The notes under the pieces: generated by a model
The model's database searches: none
What the model was told of the DNA's origin: nothing
The model's input: the letters and a program-made list of their open reading frames with translations, nothing else
Assembly (NCBI GenBank): GCA_013361745.1
Contig: JABFXM010000118.1
Coordinates: 1-10,608, forward strand
Source: Gemmatimonadaceae bacterium
GTDB taxonomy: Bacteria; Gemmatimonadota; Gemmatimonadetes; Gemmatimonadales; Gemmatimonadaceae
Length of the DNA: 10,608 nt
Reading direction: 5' to 3'
Part shown: positions 6,083 to 10,608 of the stretch, in pieces
How positions within the stretch are numbered: the stretch's first letter is position 1
Layout: every line of letters begins with the position of its first letter
Translations under genes and position numbers: made by a program

Positions 6083-7339
6083 ATGTCGCACGACAAACAC
6101 CTTCGCTGCTCGTTCTGCGGGAAGTCCAAGGACTCGGTCCGGAAGTTCATCTCCGGCCCGTCGGTCTACATCTGCAACGAGTGCATCGCCCTCTGCAACG
6201 AGATTCTCGCCGAGGACGAGGAGCGCGAGGTTGCCGAGGCGATCACGCAGGTCCCCTCCCCGCAGGAGATCAAGGACGTCCTCGACCAGTACGTGATCGG
6301 TCAGGAGCAGGCGAAGAAGGCGCTGTCGGTCGCGGTCTACAACCACTACAAGCGCATCAACGTCCAGTCGGTTCGCGACGAGGACGTCGAGCTCGACAAG
6401 TCGAACATCCTCCTCATCGGCCCGACGGGCACGGGGAAGACGCTCCTCGCGCAGACGCTCGCGCGCATCCTCGACGTCCCCTTCACGATCGCGGACGCGA
6501 CGACGCTGACCGAAGCGGGCTACGTCGGCGAGGACGTCGAGAACATCCTCGTCCGGCTCCTCCAGGCGGGTGACTTCAACGTCGCCGAGTGCGAGCGCGG
6601 GATCGTCTACATCGACGAGATCGACAAGATCGCGCGGAAGAGCGAGAACCCGAGCATCACCCGCGACGTGAGCGGCGAGGGGGTGCAGCAGGCGCTTCTC
6701 AAGATCCTCGAGGGGACGGTCGCCTCGGTACCGCCACAGGGCGGCCGCAAGCACCCGCAGCAGGAGTACATCCAGATCAACACGAAGGACATCCTCTTCA
6801 TCTGCGGGGGAGCCTTCGACGGGCTGGAGAAGATCATCGAAGCCCGCACCGGTCGCCGGCAGATCGGCTTCGGCGGGTCGGGCGAAGGGGCGACCGGCGC
6901 GAACGGGAAGATCGTGAAGAACAATCCCTTCGCCGAAGTCGAGCCGGACGACCTGCTCCGCTACGGGTTGATCCCCGAGCTGGTCGGGCGTCTCCCGGTG
7001 ACGGTCGCGCTCCAGGCGCTCGACGAGGACGCGCTCGTGCGCATCCTCAAGGAGCCGAAGAACGCGCTCACGAAGCAGTACTCGAAGCTCTTCGAGCTGG
7101 AGAACACGAAGCTCAACTTCGACGAGGCGGCGTTGCGCGCGGTGGCGCAGAAGGCGCTCAAGCGCGGCACCGGCGCTCGCGGCCTGCGCGCGATCCTCGA
7201 GGAGATGCTGACCGACGTGATGTTCGACCTGCCGAGCCGCGAGGACGTGACCGAAGTGCGCGTCACGGAAGCGACGGTGGTGAACAAGCAGCCGCCGCTC
7301 CTCGAGATCTCGCCGAAGAGGCAGAAGAAGGAAGCGTAA
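6083..7339 (+). CDS. clpX: ATP-dependent Clp protease ATP-binding subunit ClpX
   Basis: 418 residues from the ATG at 6083, close to the usual 420. A four-Cys zinc-binding domain (C9, C12, C31, C34) is followed by one AAA+ module: Walker A GPTGTGKT (113-120), Walker B VYIDEID with D178 and E179, pore loop GYVGED, and the RKH loop in [10 protein letters not shown]. The IGF loop that plugs into ClpP is at 261-263 (RRQIGFGG). The C-terminal small domain contains [22 protein letters not shown]. The protein unfolds tagged or adaptor-delivered substrates and threads them into ClpP. An upstream in-frame ATG at 6026 would add 19 Pro/Ser-rich residues unlike the family, so the [14 protein letters not shown] start is preferred. 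No Shine-Dalgarno is evident. Confidence 0.98.
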   Translation: MSHDKHLRCSFCGKSKDSVRKFISGPSVYICNECIALCNEILAEDEEREVAEAITQVPSPQEIKDVLDQYVIGQEQAKKALSVAVYNHYKRINVQSVRDEDVELDKSNILLIGPTGTGKTLLAQTLARILDVPFTIADATTLTEAGYVGEDVENILVRLLQAGDFNVAECERGIVYIDEIDKIARKSENPSITRDVSGEGVQQALLKILEGTVASVPPQGGRKHPQQEYIQINTKDILFICGGAFDGLEKIIEARTGRRQIGFGGSGEGATGANGKIVKNNPFAEVEPDDLLRYGLIPELVGRLPVTVALQALDEDALVRILKEPKNALTKQYSKLFELENTKLNFDEAALRAVAQKALKRGTGARGLRAILEEMLTDVMFDLPSREDVTEVRVTEATVVNKQPPLLEISPKRQKKEA

Positions 7340-7353
7340 GCTTTCGCAGGGAC

Positions 7354-7466
7354 CAGGGGTCGGGGGTCAGGGGTCGGCAGGGTGCGGGATGAGTGACGAG
7401 GGAGCGGCCATCAAGCCGCTCCCTCGTCGCATGTGCGGACCCCTGACCCCTGACCCCCGACCCCTG
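7354..7466. repeat. Inverted heptad array wrapping a second hairpin, clpX-lon gap
   Basis: Three tandem 7-mers (AGGGGTC, GGGGGTC, AGGGGTC; 7355-7375) face four inverted ones (GACCCCT, GACCCCT, GACCCCC, GACCCCT; 7438-7465). The segments 7354-7375 and 7445-7466 are perfectly complementary over 22 bp. The variant heptad sits at the paired position in both arms. The enclosed 69 nt contain a separate 14-bp hairpin. The left arm has four G-runs of three or more, so it could form a G-quadruplex on the plus strand. It looks like a dispersed intergenic repeat or a compound terminator. Confidence 0.7.
7395..7428 (+). terminator. 14-bp hairpin after clpX, probable terminator or RNA end
   Basis: GACGAGGGAGCGGC (7395-7408), loop CATCAA, then the perfect complement (7415-7428). 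The stem is strong and lies 56 nt after the clpX stop. It is followed by GCATGTGCGG, not a T-run, so it may act as a factor-dependent terminator or 3' end protector. It is nested inside the larger heptad dyad. Confidence 0.5.
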
Positions 7467-7467
7467 A

Positions 7468-7473
7468 TAGATT
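7468..7473 (+). promoter_or_regulatory. Candidate -10 immediately upstream of lon
   Basis: TAGATT ends seven bases before the lon ATG at 7481, so transcription from it would start at or next to the ATG, giving a leaderless mRNA. This fits the lack of any Shine-Dalgarno. The -35 would fall inside the right arm of the heptad dyad, where only weak CTGACC-like matches exist. Confidence 0.3.
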
Positions 7474-7480
7474 GACCGCC

Positions 7481-9867
<2,387 letters not shown>

Positions 9868-9868
<1 letters not shown>

Positions 9869-10551
9869 TGGCCGCGGAGCAGACACCGGGCGGCGGGGCG
9901 CGCGATCCGCTGGTCATCCGCGACATCGAGTACCTCGGCCCGATGGCGACGCCCACCGGGTGGCGGCCGACGCATCCCTACCCCGAGATCGCCTTCGCCG
10001 GCCGGTCGAACGTCGGGAAGTCATCGCTCATCAACAAGCTCGTGCGGCGGAAGAAGCTCGCGCGCGTGAGCAACACTCCGGGGCGCACGCGCGAGATCCA
10101 CTTCTTCCGCGTGAACAAGGACTTCGTCCTCGTCGACCTCCCGGGGTACGGCTATGCGCGCATCTCGCGCGAGCGGCGCGCCGAGTGGCGCCCGCTGATC
10201 GAGGGGTTCCTGAAGCGGAGCCCGGGGGTGCGCGGGATCGTGCAGCTCCTCGACGCGCGCCACGATCCCACGGCCGACGACGAGCAGATGCTCGGCTTCC
10301 TCGCCGATCTCGGGTTGCCGACGATCGTGGCGGCGACGAAGATCGACAAGCTCTCGCGCGCGGCGGTCCCGCGACGCATGCGGGAGCTGGCGCAGCACAT
10401 CGGGATGGACGAATCTCAGATCATCCCTTTCAGTGCCGAGACCGGACAGGGGCGCGACGAGCTGGCGGAGGCGATCATCGAGCTGCTCGCGCAGCCGTCG
10501 TGGCGCGAGTCGGTTCCGGACGAGGAGAGGAGCAACGATGCGGACCGTTAG
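9868..10551 (+). CDS. engB: Ribosome biogenesis GTPase EngB (YsxC/YihA)
   Basis: 227 residues, slightly longer than the usual ~200-210 because of about 20 extra N-terminal residues. GTPase motifs appear in order: G1 GRSNVGKS (45-52), G2 region around NTPGRTREI (69-77), G3 DLPGYGYA (90-97), G4 TKID (157-160), G5 SAETG (189-193). SNVGKSSLIN and DLPGYGYA are characteristic of EngB. It assists late assembly of the 50S subunit. The ATG shares its A with the last base of the lon TGA, giving a one-base overlap and probable translational coupling; no separate Shine-Dalgarno is seen. A later start would remove residues before the conserved IRDIEYLG and is less likely. It overlaps the following lipoprotein gene by 14 bases. 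Confidence 0.96.
10528..10532 (+). promoter_or_regulatory. Ribosome binding site of the lipoprotein gene
   Basis: AGGAG, extended on its left by GGAG, lies five bases before the ATG at 10538 and inside the end of engB. It supports this start despite the gene overlap. Confidence 0.7.
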
Positions 10552-10608
10552 GCTCGCGCCCGCGCTGGCGGCGCTGGTGCTCGGCGCCTGCGCGAGCGCG
10601 CCCGGCAC
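10538..10608 (+). CDS. Lipoprotein, N-terminus only (runs off right edge)
   Basis: Only 23 codons are visible. They encode MRTVRLAPALAALVLGACASAPG: positive Arg residues, a hydrophobic core, and a lipobox LGAC with the lipidation Cys at residue 18. This is a type II signal peptide, so the mature protein should be membrane-anchored, most likely in the periplasm. A strong Shine-Dalgarno precedes it, and it overlaps the engB end by 14 bases in another frame, suggesting co-expression with lon and engB. The function cannot be judged from this fragment. Confidence 0.75.
   Translation, partial: MRTVRLAPALAALVLGACASAPG
10546..10553. repeat. CGTTAGGC octamer, copy 7
   Basis: It spans the TAG stop of engB and codons 3-6 of the overlapping lipoprotein gene. 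Confidence 0.7.

Noticed and set aside
7355..7465. GGGGTC heptads as a CRISPR or phage attachment array
   Set aside because: The units are 7 bp, contiguous and inverted. There are no spacers, and no integrase or cas gene is in view.
7472..7480. TTG start for lon
   Set aside because: It adds only MTA before an ATG and overlaps the candidate -10. ATG at 7481 is simpler.

Overview
The window looks like a chromosomal segment from a high-GC, Gram-negative-type bacterium, most plausibly Gemmatimonadota. That assignment is inferred from a high-GC SusC/RagA-type TonB-dependent receptor, a second signal-peptide-bearing outer-membrane protein, a lipoprotein start, and housekeeping genes that are clearly not from AT-rich Bacteroidota. 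Acidobacteriota or a related phylum cannot be excluded. I see no insertion sequence, phage gene, CRISPR array or rRNA.

Layout. Positions 1-2885 (minus strand) hold the N-terminal ~961 codons of a SusC/RagA-like outer-membrane receptor that runs off the left edge. Its leader (about 2886-2990) carries a strong Shine-Dalgarno, a hairpin, and a TTGACA -35 inside a small dyad. A class II tRNA-Leu (anticodon UAG) lies at 3085-3166 (plus). The 114 bases after it (3167-3280) hold nothing I can support apart from one copy of an octamer discussed below. Positions 3281-3823 (minus) encode a small predicted beta-barrel outer-membrane protein. It is divergent from the main block, a plus-strand protein-quality-control cluster: tig (trigger factor), clpP, clpX, lon, engB (ribosome-assembly GTPase), and at the right edge the first 23 codons of a lipoprotein.

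How the genes work together. Trigger factor meets nascent chains at the ribosome exit. ClpX unfolds substrates and feeds them to the ClpP chamber, with its IGF loop docking on ClpP. Lon is the second ATP-dependent protease. EngB helps mature the large ribosomal subunit. The order tig-clp-lon-engB resembles conserved arrangements in other bacteria. Lon and engB overlap by one base, and engB and the lipoprotein gene by 14 bases, so at least that part is probably co-transcribed and translationally coupled. The clpP-clpX (148 nt) and clpX-lon (141 nt) gaps each hold very long perfect inverted repeats, suggesting the cluster is split by terminators, operators or RNA-processing sites.

I did not find a new enzymatic or defence system. 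The unexplained signals are non-coding: an octamer CGTTAGGC/GCCTAACG present seven times on a strongly GC-rich background, an 18-bp perfect dyad between clpP and clpX whose core matches the Rex (and also the CRP-type) operator consensus, and an inverted array of GGGGTC heptads wrapping a second hairpin between clpX and lon.
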